DNA of 64,000 nt from Choricystis sp. odSpoLacu1 (Eukaryota > Chlorophyta > Trebouxiophyceae): assembly GCA_958009055.1 (NCBI GenBank), contig OY253655.1, positions 372,001-436,000 on the forward strand, given 5' to 3'. The notes below the pieces were generated by a model. That model was not told the origin of the DNA. It did no database searches and saw only the letters and a list, made by a program, of their open reading frames with translations. Position 1 is the first letter of the stretch; each line of letters begins with the position of its first letter. A program made the translations under genes and the position numbers. Below are positions 40,515 through 49,994 of the stretch, in pieces.

Positions 40515-41607
40515 ATGCAGACCACGCTGCGGCCCTCCGCCCGCGTCCGCCGGGCGGCCGCCCCCGCCACCGCGCGCACGGCGCCGCCCTCGGACAAACC
40601 CCCGAAAGAGTCGCGGATTGGCAAGGCCCCCATCCCGGTGCCGACTGGGCTGACTGTCACCCTCGAGACCGCGTACATCAAGGTCAAGGTATGTGTGATT
40701 GTGTGGAGAGAGTGTGGAGAGGAGGGGAGGGGTGGCGGGGGCGGAATGCGGCCGAGAGGGCGCCGGCCCGGCCGCCGTGCGTTGGTGAGGCAAAAACGGG
40801 AAAGCCGGTGGCTCACGCCTCTCCACCACACACTCCCACTCCCACACAGGGCCCCAAGGGCGAGCTGGAGCTCAACTACCCCGACCTGGTCGAGATTAAG
40901 AAGGTGAGGAGGGAGAAGGGAGGGCCAAATCTCTGGGCCGCGCGGGTGGCCCCGACGTGGCGTGTGGGGCGGCGTGTGGGCGCCCGCGCCCCCTGGGAAA
41001 AAACGCGCATTCTCCCTCGCCTGACCTCCCATTGCGCGCACTGAGCACCTCCCGTGCTCTGTGGCGGGAGGAGGGGGGCGGTTGGCGGCCCGCTGGGCGG
41101 GGCGAGGGGGCGGAAAGAGAGAGAGACGCCGCTCCGAGCCCCCGTCTTTCCCTCCGCCCCTCCCCACCCCCCCCCCCCCCCCCCCTCCCACCTCCTCCCC
41201 AGCTCGAGAACGGCACCCTCCGCGTCTACAAAAAGACTGAATCCCGCGCCGCCAACGCCACCCACGGCCTCGTCCGCGCGCTGGCGAGCAACATGGTCAC
41301 CGGCACATCTGTCGGGTTCACCGAAACGATGACGATGACGGGCGTCGGGTACCGCGCCGCCGTCGCCAACAACGTGTTGACCCTCAACCTGGGCTTCTCC
41401 CACCCGGTGGAGATGCCGGTGCCGACCGGGCTGACGGTCACGGTGGAGAAAGCGACCACGCTGCACGTGTCGGGGGCGGACAAGTGCCAAGTCGGCCAGT
41501 TCGCGGCCGACGTGCGCAAGCTTCGCCCGCCGGAGCCGTACAAAGGCAAGGGGATTCGCTACGAGGGCGAGTATGTGCGGCGCAAGGAGGGCAAGCGTGG
41601 CAAGTGA
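40515..41607 (+). CDS. RPL6: Plastid ribosomal protein uL6 (L6)
   Basis: Exons are 40515-40688, 40850-40903 and 41203-41607, about 210 aa. The N-terminus (MQTTLRPSARVRRAAAPATA) is a transit peptide. The mature protein is bacterial-type L6: SRIGKAPIPVPTGLTVTL, YIKVKGPKGELELNYP, MTGVGYRAAVANNVLTLNLG, SHPVEMPVPTGLTVTV, ADKCQVGQFAADVRKLRPPE and the terminal PYKGKGIRYEGEYVRRKEGK. It sits near the GTPase-associated centre of the large subunit in the plastid stroma. All splice phases are 0. The second intron is unusually long (299 nt) and contains a poly-C stretch and small hairpins. Confidence 0.95.
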
Positions 41608-41651
41608 TGTGTGTGTGTGCGTGGGAGTTGCGTGTTTTTCTTTCTTTTTTC

Positions 41652-41680
41652 GAGGGGGGCTGTGGTCCGGGACCCCCCTC
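41652..41680. repeat. GC-rich hairpin in convergent intergenic region
   Basis: GAGGGGGG (41652-41659) and CCCCCCTC (41673-41680) pair exactly over a 13-nt loop, between uL6 and the PRCC-domain gene, followed by T-rich sequence. It could mark 3' ends of both transcripts; not proven. Confidence 0.4.
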
Positions 41681-41831
41681 CTCCCAACACTCATTTTTCT
41701 TTTTAAACACCCCTTACTTTTTTTGTGAGCCCTCACTTGTGCCGAAAAAACAATGGGACGGCGGATGGGTGGCTAACACACAGCACGAAAAACAAAAGCA
41801 GAAGAAACAAAACCCCACTCTCTCTCTTTTC

Positions 41832-42736
41832 TTACCACCCATACTTGCCCCGCGTCTCTGCCTTGGTCTTGGCCCCCCTCGCCGCGGTCGCCGCGTAGTC
41901 CGTCTCCGCCGCCCGCGCCTGGTGCAGGAGGGCGGTGATCTGGTGCTTGCGTTTTGCGACCCGGTCGGGTGCGTCCCCCGGCGCGGCCGCTGCCGCCAGC
42001 GCCGCCGCCCGCGCCGCCGCCGCCGACGCTTCCGCCAGGGCGGCCGACCGGGCGGCGTCGCCCGGGGTGACTGCCGTGAGAGTGTCGGCCGAGACTTCAA
42101 CGAATGAAACACCCAGGGCGGGCGCGCCGCGCCGCCGCGCGGAGCGTGCCTCCGCCGCCAGGGCGGCCTCCAGGGCTGCGTCGGCCGCCCGAGGCGCGGG
42201 CATGGCGGCGTAGGTGTCGTAGTCGGCGGTGGCGGAGGGGTAGGGCGCGGTGGCCGCGTCGGCGGGGGGAGGGTAAGGTACAGATGCGACCGCCCCGTCG
42301 CTGTGACCGACTCCCACGCCCACCACGCGGTACGCGTCCGCTGCGCCCCCCGCAGGCACGCGGTAGGCTTCATTGGACACGGGCGGGGCAGGGGGCGGCG
42401 GTTCGGCCGGCGCGGGGGCGCCGAAGCTGCCGCCGCCACCCCCCCCAAACTCCAGAGGCCGCTTGGACACGACGCGGCGCTTGGGGGCGGGCAGCACGGC
42501 GGCCAGGCCGGTGGCGCCGGCGGGGGTGGTGGATGGAGTGGGCTGAGAGTGGGGGGAGAGAGAAAGGGGTGTGTGTCAAGTCACCACCACCCAAAGACAA
42601 CTCCCTGCCTGCCTTTCCTCCCACTCTCGTTCACTCTCTCACCTTGTCATCATCATCACTGTCGCTGGCCGCCAGCGCGGCCGGGTCCAGCCGCGGCTTG
42701 AACGTGACTTTGCACTTTTTGACGGGGGGGGGCAGC
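41832..42736 (-). CDS. PRCC: PRCC-domain protein (partial, 5' part lost in N gap)
   Basis: Visible exons are 42736-42643 (cut by the gap) and 42542-41832. The upstream exon carries PPPVKKCKVTFKPRL and an acidic DSDDDDK. The downstream exon begins PTPSTTPAGATGLAAVLPAP. The C-terminal signature is RVAKRKHQITALLHQARAAE ending RGKYGW, the PRCC domain found in nuclear proteins tied to pre-mRNA splicing and, in animals, mitotic checkpoint control (MAD2L2 partner). The middle is Ala/Pro-rich and disordered. The N-terminus must lie in or beyond the gap. Confidence 0.85.
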
Positions 42737-42936
42737 NNNNNNNNNNNNNNNNNNNNNNNNNNNNNNNNNNNNNNNNNNNNNNNNNNNNNNNNNNNNNNNN
42801 NNNNNNNNNNNNNNNNNNNNNNNNNNNNNNNNNNNNNNNNNNNNNNNNNNNNNNNNNNNNNNNNNNNNNNNNNNNNNNNNNNNNNNNNNNNNNNNNNNNN
42901 NNNNNNNNNNNNNNNNNNNNNNNNNNNNNNNNNNNN
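42737..42936. other. Assembly gap (200 N)
   Basis: Exactly 200 undetermined bases. PRCC (minus) loses its 5' end into it and a CLC channel (plus) emerges from it, so the missing sequence is expected to be a few kilobases rather than 200 bp. Confidence 0.99.
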
Positions 42937-43275
42937 GAGCAACAGATGGCTGTGCTAGGGGGGGGCGGCGTGGCCGCACCCTCCACCACCACCACCACCA
43001 CCACCGCCGACGCCACCGCCGACGCCGACGCCCTGCTCAACCTCTCCCCCTACGTCAACGCGTCCGCCCCCACCGTGCGGGCGGACGCGTCCCTGGCGTG
43101 CGCGTACAGCCTTTTTGTGGGGCTCGGCCTGCGCCACCTTCCCGTCGTTGACGCTGCAGGCAGGATGCGCGGCATGCTCACGCGCAAAGACTTGACGCCG
43201 TCCGCCCTGGCGGCTGCCGTGGCGGCGGAGGGGGAGGGCGGGGGCGTGTGGGACGGGGAGGAGGGAGGGTTGTGA
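42937..43275 (+). CDS. CLC chloride channel/transporter, C-terminal CBS domain (partial)
   Basis: Only the last 112 residues are visible. LLNLSPYVNASAPTVRADAS, LACAYSLFVGLGLRHLPVVD and MRGMLTRKDLTPSAL match the second CBS domain at the C-terminus of eukaryotic CLC proteins, where it regulates gating through nucleotide binding. The 18-helix channel core of about 600 residues is missing into the gap. The subfamily (vacuolar nitrate/chloride exchanger or plastid/Golgi type) cannot be told from this piece; other CBS proteins are less likely given the S-P-Y-x-N and G-L-R-H-L-x-V-V motifs. Confidence 0.8.
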   Translation, partial: EQQMAVLGGGGVAAPSTTTTTTTADATADADALLNLSPYVNASAPTVRADASLACAYSLFVGLGLRHLPVVDAAGRMRGMLTRKDLTPSALAAAVAAEGEGGGVWDGEEGGL

Positions 43276-43490
43276 GAGAGGGTGGTTTGGGCAGGCGTGC
43301 CGCCCGCTCTTCCTTTTTCGTTTTTGTTTTTCGGTAAGGCGCGCTATAGATTTGGAGACTGCTTGTGTCATTTGGTAGCTTTGTTTGAGATAGAGTTGCC
43401 TGAAAACGACGATTTGATTTGCACTTGCATAACGAGACTCAAAACCACCTCCCCTCAGAACCAGCGCCCCAGCCGCTGCCGACGCGCCGC

Positions 43491-44036
43491 TCACCACACC
43501 AAAAACACGCATGAGATCATGGATGTAACTCCAATTGCGGCCGCCGCGGCGTGGAACCGCTTGGAGGGGTGCGGGGACGGCGGCTGCGCCTCCCCCAGCG
43601 CGTCGTCCAGCGGCTGCACGTCAATCCCCGCGCTGCTCACGTCTGCGTCCACCGCCGGTGCAGTCGCAGCAGTGACCGGAGCAGCACCGTCTCTGCCCTC
43701 GGCGGGCGCGGTGAAGGCGGCGGTGGTGAAGGGCGCGGCGGGCGCGGGCGCGAGCGCGGCGCGAGGGGACGGCACGTCGCCGTCAAAAAAGGCGTCCATG
43801 GACGTCGCGGGCTGGGTGCACGCCTTCAGGGTGACGGCGTAGCGCCTGGCCAGATCACAGAGGGTTGAGCGGTTGACCGTGGGCGGCGCGAGGGAGGCGG
43901 TGTCGCCGAGGGTCACCGCCGCGAGGCGGCGCGCCGCGTGCCCCCGCGCGGTGGCGGCGGCGGGGGACGCGACGGCCACCACGGCCGCGAGAGCCAGCGC
44001 CAAGTCCAGGTGCGAGAGTGAGCGGGCGTGGCCCAT
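43491..44036 (-). CDS. Small type I membrane protein, unknown
   Basis: A single exon of about 181 aa. The start MGHARSLSHLDLALALAAVV is a signal peptide with a likely cleavage near SPAAATARG. A short lumenal domain contains NRSTLCDLARRYAVTLKACT, with an N-glycosylation sequon and two cysteines. A Pro/Ala/Thr linker follows and a C-terminal hydrophobic helix AAAAAIGVTSMISCVFLVW ends at the stop. The arrangement suggests a cell-surface or endomembrane protein. No family recognised. The end is convergent with the CLC gene. Confidence 0.6.
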   Translation of the reverse strand: MGHARSLSHLDLALALAAVVAVASPAAATARGHAARRLAAVTLGDTASLAPPTVNRSTLCDLARRYAVTLKACTQPATSMDAFFDGDVPSPRAALAPAPAAPFTTAAFTAPAEGRDGAAPVTAATAPAVDADVSSAGIDVQPLDDALGEAQPPSPHPSKRFHAAAAAIGVTSMISCVFLVW

Positions 44037-44110
44037 GACTGTTTGGGTGGAGAGAGCGGGGGGAAGGGTGGCTTTTGGGCAGCGGAGTGTGTGTGTTTTT
44101 TTTTCAATGA

Positions 44111-45719
44111 TCACTTTTTGCACCGGTCCACCGCCGCCACCGAAAACAGGTCCACCCCCCCCCCCCCTCCCTCTACCTTCCCACAAAACTCGTCCCCAAT
44201 GGGCACAACGCCCACCCCACCATCCACCAGGGGCAGGTCGGGGGGGATACCCACTTGGTTGATGTCGTCGCCTGCGGGCGTCTGGTAGCGCGCCACTGTG
44301 ACCGCCAGCGCCGACCCATCAGACAGGGGGACGACGGTTTGGATCAACCCTTTCCCAAAGGTGGCCTCCCCCGCCACCACGGCGCGCCCGTTGTCGCGCA
44401 GGGCGCCTGCGAGGACTTCGGCAGCGGAGGCAGTGCCTCGGTTCACTAACACAGTCAGTGGTGCCCCTTTGGGGGCCAGCGCGCCCTCATCCGTGGCATA
44501 AGAGTCGCGCACACCGTTGGCGTCCGCGATCAGGACGACGTCGCGGGCGGGGGGCAGCCACTGGCGAGCCACCGCGACGGCGGAGGGGAACACGCCCCCC
44601 CCATTGTCTCGCAGGTCCAGCACGAAGCGTTGGGCGCCGCCCTTGATGAGGTCTGTCAACGCAGACGCTGCCGCGTCGGGCGTGGCGCGGGAGAAGGAGG
44701 CGAGGCGGAGGTACCCTGTCTTTGTGGTGGTGCACAGTGACGACGTGACGGCAGGAATTGACACCTTCTCCCGCGCCAGGGTGAGGGGCCGGTCGGCGCC
44801 GCCGCGGGCGGGGCGGATGACGAGTTTGACCTGGGAGGGTAGGGGAGGGTGGGGCGGTAGAAAGGAGGTGAAAACAAGCTGATCGATCAACCACCGCCGT
44901 CTTTCCTTTTTCCCCCTCTCCTCCTACCCCCTCACCTCACTGCCCGCCTCCCCCGTCAACAGCTCCCCCACCTCCGCCAGCGACAGGCCTGACAGCTCGT
45001 GTCCATCCACGCTGATCACGCCGTCGCCCGCCCTCACCCCCGCGCGCGCGGCGGGAGCGCCGGGGGCCGGTGCGACGACGACGACCGAGTCTTTGCCGTC
45101 TTTGCCTCCTTTTCCACTGCCCCGCTTGGCGTACGCCACCTCCACGCCCACGCCCACGACGGACCCGGCACGGCCAGAATTCAGAGCGGCCGCGCGGGCG
45201 GGGTCCAGGAGGCGGGTGAAGGGGTCGTCAAGGGAAGCAAGGAGGGCGCGGATCGCAGAATACGTTTCTTGACGGTCCCGCATCGGCACATCCTTCAGAA
45301 ACTTTTCCCTCACCCGAAACCAGGCTTGACCGTTGAACGCCTTGTCCACGTAGGCGCGGTCAACGGCGCGCCAGGCCTCGAGGAAGAGGAGTTGCTCTGC
45401 TGTGACCGCGCCCGCAGACCGCGGGGTGAGCCCGGTGGCAGCGGTGGCGGCGGCCACGGCTGCCGCGCCGGACAGCAGGGCGCGACGGGAGGGAGGCGGG
45501 GGGGGTGTGGGGGGGGTGGCGGATGAAGCGGCGGCGGTGATGGTGCTGTGTGGTGGTGGGGCTGGTCGGTGTCGAGAGAGGGGCCGGCGCAATCGAACGC
45601 ATTTGGCACGAGGGCTCGCCCTCCCACACACACCCTCACCCTCACCTGCGCGTTCGCGTGGAGCCACGCAGTGCCACGCCGGCTCGGCGTGGCGCTGCAG
45701 ACCGCGCGTGGGGCCGCAT
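44111..45719 (-). CDS. CTPA: CtpA-type carboxyl-terminal processing protease, thylakoid lumen
   Basis: Exons are 45719-45646, 45545-44936 and 44830-44111, about 467 aa. CtpA trims the C-terminus of the D1 protein so the photosystem II manganese cluster can assemble. A bipartite targeting region is seen: a basic stroma signal, then twin arginines in SRRALLSGAAAVAAATAATG ending in an A-x-A-type site. The mature enzyme starts EQLLFLEAWRAVDRAYVDKA. A PDZ domain follows (GVEVAYAKRGSGKG, AGVRAGDGVISVDGHELSGL). The catalytic Ser is in VNRGTASAAEVLAG and Lys in GEATFGKGLIQTVVPL. A 13-C run at 44155-44167 (13 G on the coding strand) makes the last 20 residues uncertain. Confidence 0.95.
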
Positions 45720-45877
45720 CGTGGCCTGCCGTTTTTTCAACAGAGGTGAGGTGTTGTTTTCGTTCGACGCTCGTGTGTCCCCTCTCCCCGACCACACTCA
45801 CCCACTCCCGCCGTCTTCATCGTTTTCTCCCGTTTCTGCAGAGTTCTACACACACACCCTTTCTCTCCCCTTTTCTC

Positions 45878-46909
45878 TCACAACTCCACCAGCGTCGCCA
45901 CCCCCGGCGCCGCCGCCTCCACCACCCGCGCGCGCGCGCCCGCCGCGCGCAGCCGGTCGGCAAGCGCGGTCCGGTCCCCCACCTCCTGGATGGCCGCCGC
46001 CAGCGGCCCACTGGCATCAAACTCGGCGTTGGACAGGGGGATGACGACGGAGGCGTCAAGTGATTTGATGGTGGACACTGCGTTTTCATTGCCCATGACC
46101 AGAGGGTAGCCTGCAAGGCGCTGCGACACGGCGGGCGTGACGACGACATCGACGCTGCCGATCGATGCCAGCTCACCCGCGGGTGTGTCGCAGTGGGGTT
46201 CATAGTACAGGCGCACACCGTCCACCGTGATGATAAACCCGTTTTCGCGGGTGGACCAGGGGGGGCCGACCAGCGCGCCCGCGGTGGCCGCGACACCGAC
46301 CTTGCCACCCGCCACGCTCACAGACTGGCCGTGCGCAATTGGGAACACGTTGACAAAGCCCGCCGCGCGCACCGCGCTTTCAGCAGAAGGCGAACACACG
46401 ACAGGCGTGTCTTTGCAGTGCAGGGCGGCCAGGGTGGGGCCGTGTGCGTGGTCGGGCAGTGCTTGCGAGATCAGGATGGCTGCTGTCCGCGCACACACGG
46501 CCGCCAGATCGACCGGGGGCAGGCGCCGCTTGGACCCCTTGTACAGCCAGGGCGTGTCGCCAAAGGTGAGGTCGCCCACGAGCCAGGGGTCGACGAGGAT
46601 GGTGGTGCCTGGTGGTGAAAAGTGGTGGGTTGCGCCACGTCGAATCGAAGGCAAAAAACACACCCTGCTCCCTCTCCCCCCTTTTTCCTCCCCGCATTTC
46701 CTCTCACCCGACGGCGCAAATGTGGCCTCCCACGAGTTGCCCTCGTGCGTTGTGTAGCTCAGGCCGCGCGCGACGGGGGGGGCGGTGCCCGGTGCGAGCG
46801 CGACGTCGGTTGACGCGCGCGGCGGGGAGGGGCGGCGGTGCACGGGCGCCGGTCTGGCGAGCACAGGCACCAGGCCAGAGGGCGTGCGCGTGGCTGGTGT
46901 GCGGCGCAT
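45878..46909 (-). CDS. Metallo-beta-lactamase-fold hydrolase-like protein, plastid-type
   Basis: Exons are 46909-46708 and 46608-45878, about 310 aa. The N-terminus is a transit-peptide-like stretch. The body reads TTILVDPWLVGDLTFGDTPW, LYKGSKRRLP, ILISQALPDHAHGPTLAALH, VFPIAHGQSVSVAGGKVGV, LVGPPWSTRENGFIIT and LYYEPHCDTPAGEL. These match the order of a plant/cyanobacterial metallo-beta-lactamase-like family (the Arabidopsis At4g33540 type, recalled from memory). The usual H-x-H-x-D-H zinc motif is reduced to DHAHGPT, so metal binding and substrate are uncertain. It is divergent from the fibrillin-like gene over 116 bp. Confidence 0.82.
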   Translation of the reverse strand: MRRTPATRTPSGLVPVLARPAPVHRRPSPPRASTDVALAPGTAPPVARGLSYTTHEGNSWEATFAPSGERKCGEEKGGRGSRVCFLPSIRRGATHHFSPPGTTILVDPWLVGDLTFGDTPWLYKGSKRRLPPVDLAAVCARTAAILISQALPDHAHGPTLAALHCKDTPVVCSPSAESAVRAAGFVNVFPIAHGQSVSVAGGKVGVAATAGALVGPPWSTRENGFIITVDGVRLYYEPHCDTPAGELASIGSVDVVVTPAVSQRLAGYPLVMGNENAVSTIKSLDASVVIPLSNAEFDASGPLAAAIQEVGDRTALADRLRAAGARARVVEAAAPGVATLVEL

Positions 46910-47025
46910 TGGCTCGTGATTTGTGCGTGGGCAACGAGCAAAAAACAGCGATGGAGAGTGTGGTTAGAACACACCGACACTCGCCATCTGTTTCTCTGTG
47001 CGTCTCCACCGTCACACTCTCTCAC

Positions 47026-47602
47026 ATGTTCGCCTCCCTGCGCCTTCCGACCTCTATGCGGCCTCCACCTGCAGCCGCGTCCGAGCGCCGCGTCGTGGAA
47101 ATCGCGCGTTCGCGCACCGAGCGCGCGTGCCGCGCTGAACTGGACACCCTCACCGCCGACCTGGTGGCCGCCGGCACGCGTGGCGTGCCTGCTCGACGTG
47201 TGCTGGATGGTGCGCCGTGGCAGGTCGTGCACACGGGCGGCCCCACCCCCCCACTGTGGCGCGCGTTTGACTGGCGCCCGACCGCGACCGCGGGCCCACG
47301 CCCCACCCAGGCCCTGGACGGCCGCACAGGCGTCGGACTCGTTCGTCGAGTCCACGCTGGCCCTGCCCTTTGGTGGCGACGGCGCGCGCGTCGTGGCGCG
47401 CGGCTCGTTCGAGGCGGAGGGACCAGAGTTGGCTGTGACTGTGAGTGACGTTTCCATCGAAGCCGGCGGGCGCAGCCTGCGCCTGCCCCTGGGTGGCACG
47501 GGCGCCACCACGCTGGTGTATGGGGGGAGAGACGTGCGCGTGTTGAGGGGGGGGAGCGGGGGCGCGTTGGCGGTGCAGGTGCGGAGCGGCGCGTTGGAGT
47601 GA
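47026..47602 (+). CDS. Plastid-lipid-associated (fibrillin-like) protein
   Basis: A single exon of about 191 aa. ERRVVEIARSRTERACRAEL precedes the fibrillin-like strand pair APWQVVHTGGPTPPLWRAFD. After a +1 offset near 47310-47340 the frame continues SDSFVESTLALPFGGDGARV, RGSFEAEGPELAVTVSDVSI and LPLGGTGATTLVYGGRDVRV. The order (W-x-V-x-x-T-x-G, L-W-R, then beta strands ending in a Y-G-D/R-x-x-x-R-V-x-R-G-like motif) fits the PAP/fibrillin lipid-binding fold of plastoglobules and thylakoids. It is a small, diverged member and the family call is moderate. Convergent with the coiled-coil gene. Confidence 0.65.
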
Positions 47603-47664
47603 CGAGAAGTGATTTAGTTTTTGTTGCAGGCTTTCACCCCTTTCATTGTCTTCTCAACCACACA

Positions 47665-49717
47665 TCACCCGCTCAACCCCGACACCGACGCCCCCAGCGG
47701 CCCGGGCGACGTGTAGAGCCGCCTCCGCGGCGCAGACGCGCCCCCGCTCGCCGCGCCCACCGCGGCCGACGCGACCGAGGCAGACACAGAGGCAGCGTAA
47801 TCCTCCCCCGGGTCGCGCACGTGGCGCCGAGGCTGGGAGCGGGGGGGCGAGTCGGCGGGCGTGGGGGCGGCAACGGGGTCATTGTCGACAAAAAACGCGT
47901 CGTTCAATCTCCCAGACACCGGCGTGTCCGCCAGGGCGGCGCGGGCGGCGTCCACATCGTACTGAATGGAGCCACGGGCGGGGGTGGCGTCGACTGGGGG
48001 CGGGGGAGGCGGAGGCGGAGGAGAGGCCGCCTGGCGCCGCCGCCGCCACGGCGACCCGCGCGCTGGGGACGCCGCGGCGTCGCTCTTGCCCACGCTCTCC
48101 GGCTCGCCCCGCGTCGCGCCCACCCCCAGGGCCGCGCACAGGCGAGCCAGCCGCGCGGGCGACTTGGGCGGCGGCGGCGGCGCGGCCGCCGCGCGCGCCG
48201 CGTCGAGCGCGGCGTGCGTTTTGGCAGCCTCTGCCCGCGCGGCTGCCGCGTCAGCCGCGGCCGCCGCTGCGGCCGCCGCCGCCGCATCAGCACGAGCCGC
48301 CAGGTCGGCGTTTTCAGCCAACAAGCGCTCCGCGCCCGCCACCAGCTCGCTGCGCAGCGCGGAGAACGAGTCGACCGACGCAGCTGGCCGCGCGGCAGTT
48401 GGCGGCGGCGCCCCCGGCGTGGCCATCGCCGCCACCGCGGCGGCAGCACCGTGCGCGGTGGCGGCGGCAACGTCGGCTGCCGCGTTCGCGGCGGCGGCTT
48501 CCGCGGCCGCGTCGGCAAGGGCGGCGCGCTCGGCGCGCAGCGCGGCTTCGGAGGGCGCATCCGCGGCAGCTGCGGCGGCCAGCAGGCTGGCGGCAGGGCC
48601 GGTCGACACACCACCACTGACAACACCAGCTGCAGGCGGCGCCATGACGGTGGCGGCAGCCGCCCCCACCAACCCCTCCAACCGCCCGCGTAGTCTGCGG
48701 CACGCGGCCGTCACGCCTGCAGCGTCGCCGCCCGCGCCGCACGCGTCGCACGGCGCTGCCCGCATGTCCGCGACAGCCGCCTCCGCATCGTCCAGCCTCG
48801 CCGCGAATATCGCCAGCGTGTGTTCTGCGGTGCCCGGGCGGGCAGCGCGTGCTGCGGCCGCCGCGCGCGCGGCGTCAGCGTCCGCCCTCGCAGACGCCAG
48901 GGCAGTCTTCAAGGACGCTACCTGGGCTTGCAGGGCGGCCACCCGGCGGCCCGCGACGTCGGCTTCCGCGCGCGCCGCCAGCGCGGCGTCGCGGGCGGTG
49001 GTTTCACGTGCAACCGCGCTCTCTGCTCGCGCCACTGCAGCTACACGCCCCGCCTCCGCGTCAGCGGTGGCAGCCCGTTCCCGGGCTACTTGTGCCTGTG
49101 CAGCGGCCGCCACGTCCAGGGCGGCGGCCAGCTCCGTCCTCACCGCGGCCGCAGCGTCGCGCAAGTCGGCCGCGCCACGTGGCGACAGCCCCCCCCCCCG
49201 CCCCGCGCGCCGCTTTCAGCTTGAGCCTGGCAGAGGCTAACGCGTCCTTGGCGCGTGCTTCCTCGGACGCGTGGGCGGCTTTCAGGGCAACCACATAGTC
49301 CACCAGCGCGTCCCGGTCCGACTCGGCCGCCGCCGCCGCCGCCCGGGCGGAGGCCGCGTCCACCGCCGCACGCTCAGCTTTGGCGACGGCGGACGACAGG
49401 GCGGTGCGCAGGCGTTCCACGGCCTGAGGGGAGGGCGGTGGGGGGGCGTGCATGGCGCGTGCGCGCGCGCGCAGGTGCGCGGGCGACGGCGGCAGGTTGC
49501 CGTCCTCGGCAGCGTCGGCGGCCGCCTCGTTGAGTGAGTGTGAGTGGTGGCCAGGCGCAGGCGCGGCCGGGGCCGGTGGCGCGGCCACCGCAGGCGCCGC
49601 TCGCGCGACGAGAGAGATGGGCGCGCGCGCGAATGCGGCGCCCCCGTCTTTAGACCGGGGGGGCAGGCCGACCGCCAGGCCGGCGGGGGGGTGTGAAGGC
49701 CGGGTTGTGGTGCTCAT
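47665..49717 (-). CDS. Ala-rich coiled-coil protein, unknown
   Basis: One exon of about 683 aa. After a disordered start (MSTTTRPSHPPAGLAVGLPP) come very long alanine-rich heptad-like helices (ERLRTALSSAVAKAERAAVD, ARDAALAARAEADVAGRRVA, LRAERAALADAAAEAAAANA). A single Cys pair motif (APCDACGAGGDAAG) is followed by a Ser/Pro/Arg-rich tail. An 11-C run at 49189-49199 (G on the coding strand) breaks the helix frame; ten would restore it. The layout suggests a structural or cytoskeletal/basal-body coiled-coil protein, but composition bias makes homology unreliable. No family assigned. Confidence 0.65.
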
Positions 49718-49994
49718 GTTTGGGTAAGCAGCGCTGTGTGCGGCCCCCGGCGCGGGGTGTTTAGGGGAGAGAAAGTGGGAACACGAGACTGAATGCGCCG
49801 AAGTGAGGAGGGCGGCAACCTCACTCCGTCGGCGGCGCCGGCGCAATTCGCTCAGGGGACCGCGCCTGCCGCGTACCCCGCCACCCTTTCTCCCCCCCTC
49901 TCTGCCCCAGTCGCATTCGACACCCCCACCATGCGCCTCCCCGGGGCCGCCGCACGCCCCCGCCCACCAGCACCCCCTCCCCGCCGCACGCTGC

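Noticed and set aside
42571..43275. A continuous plus-strand coding region across the N gap
   Set aside because: It is open only because N codons are treated as unknown; the left part is antisense to PRCC exons and the right part is the CLC CBS domain.
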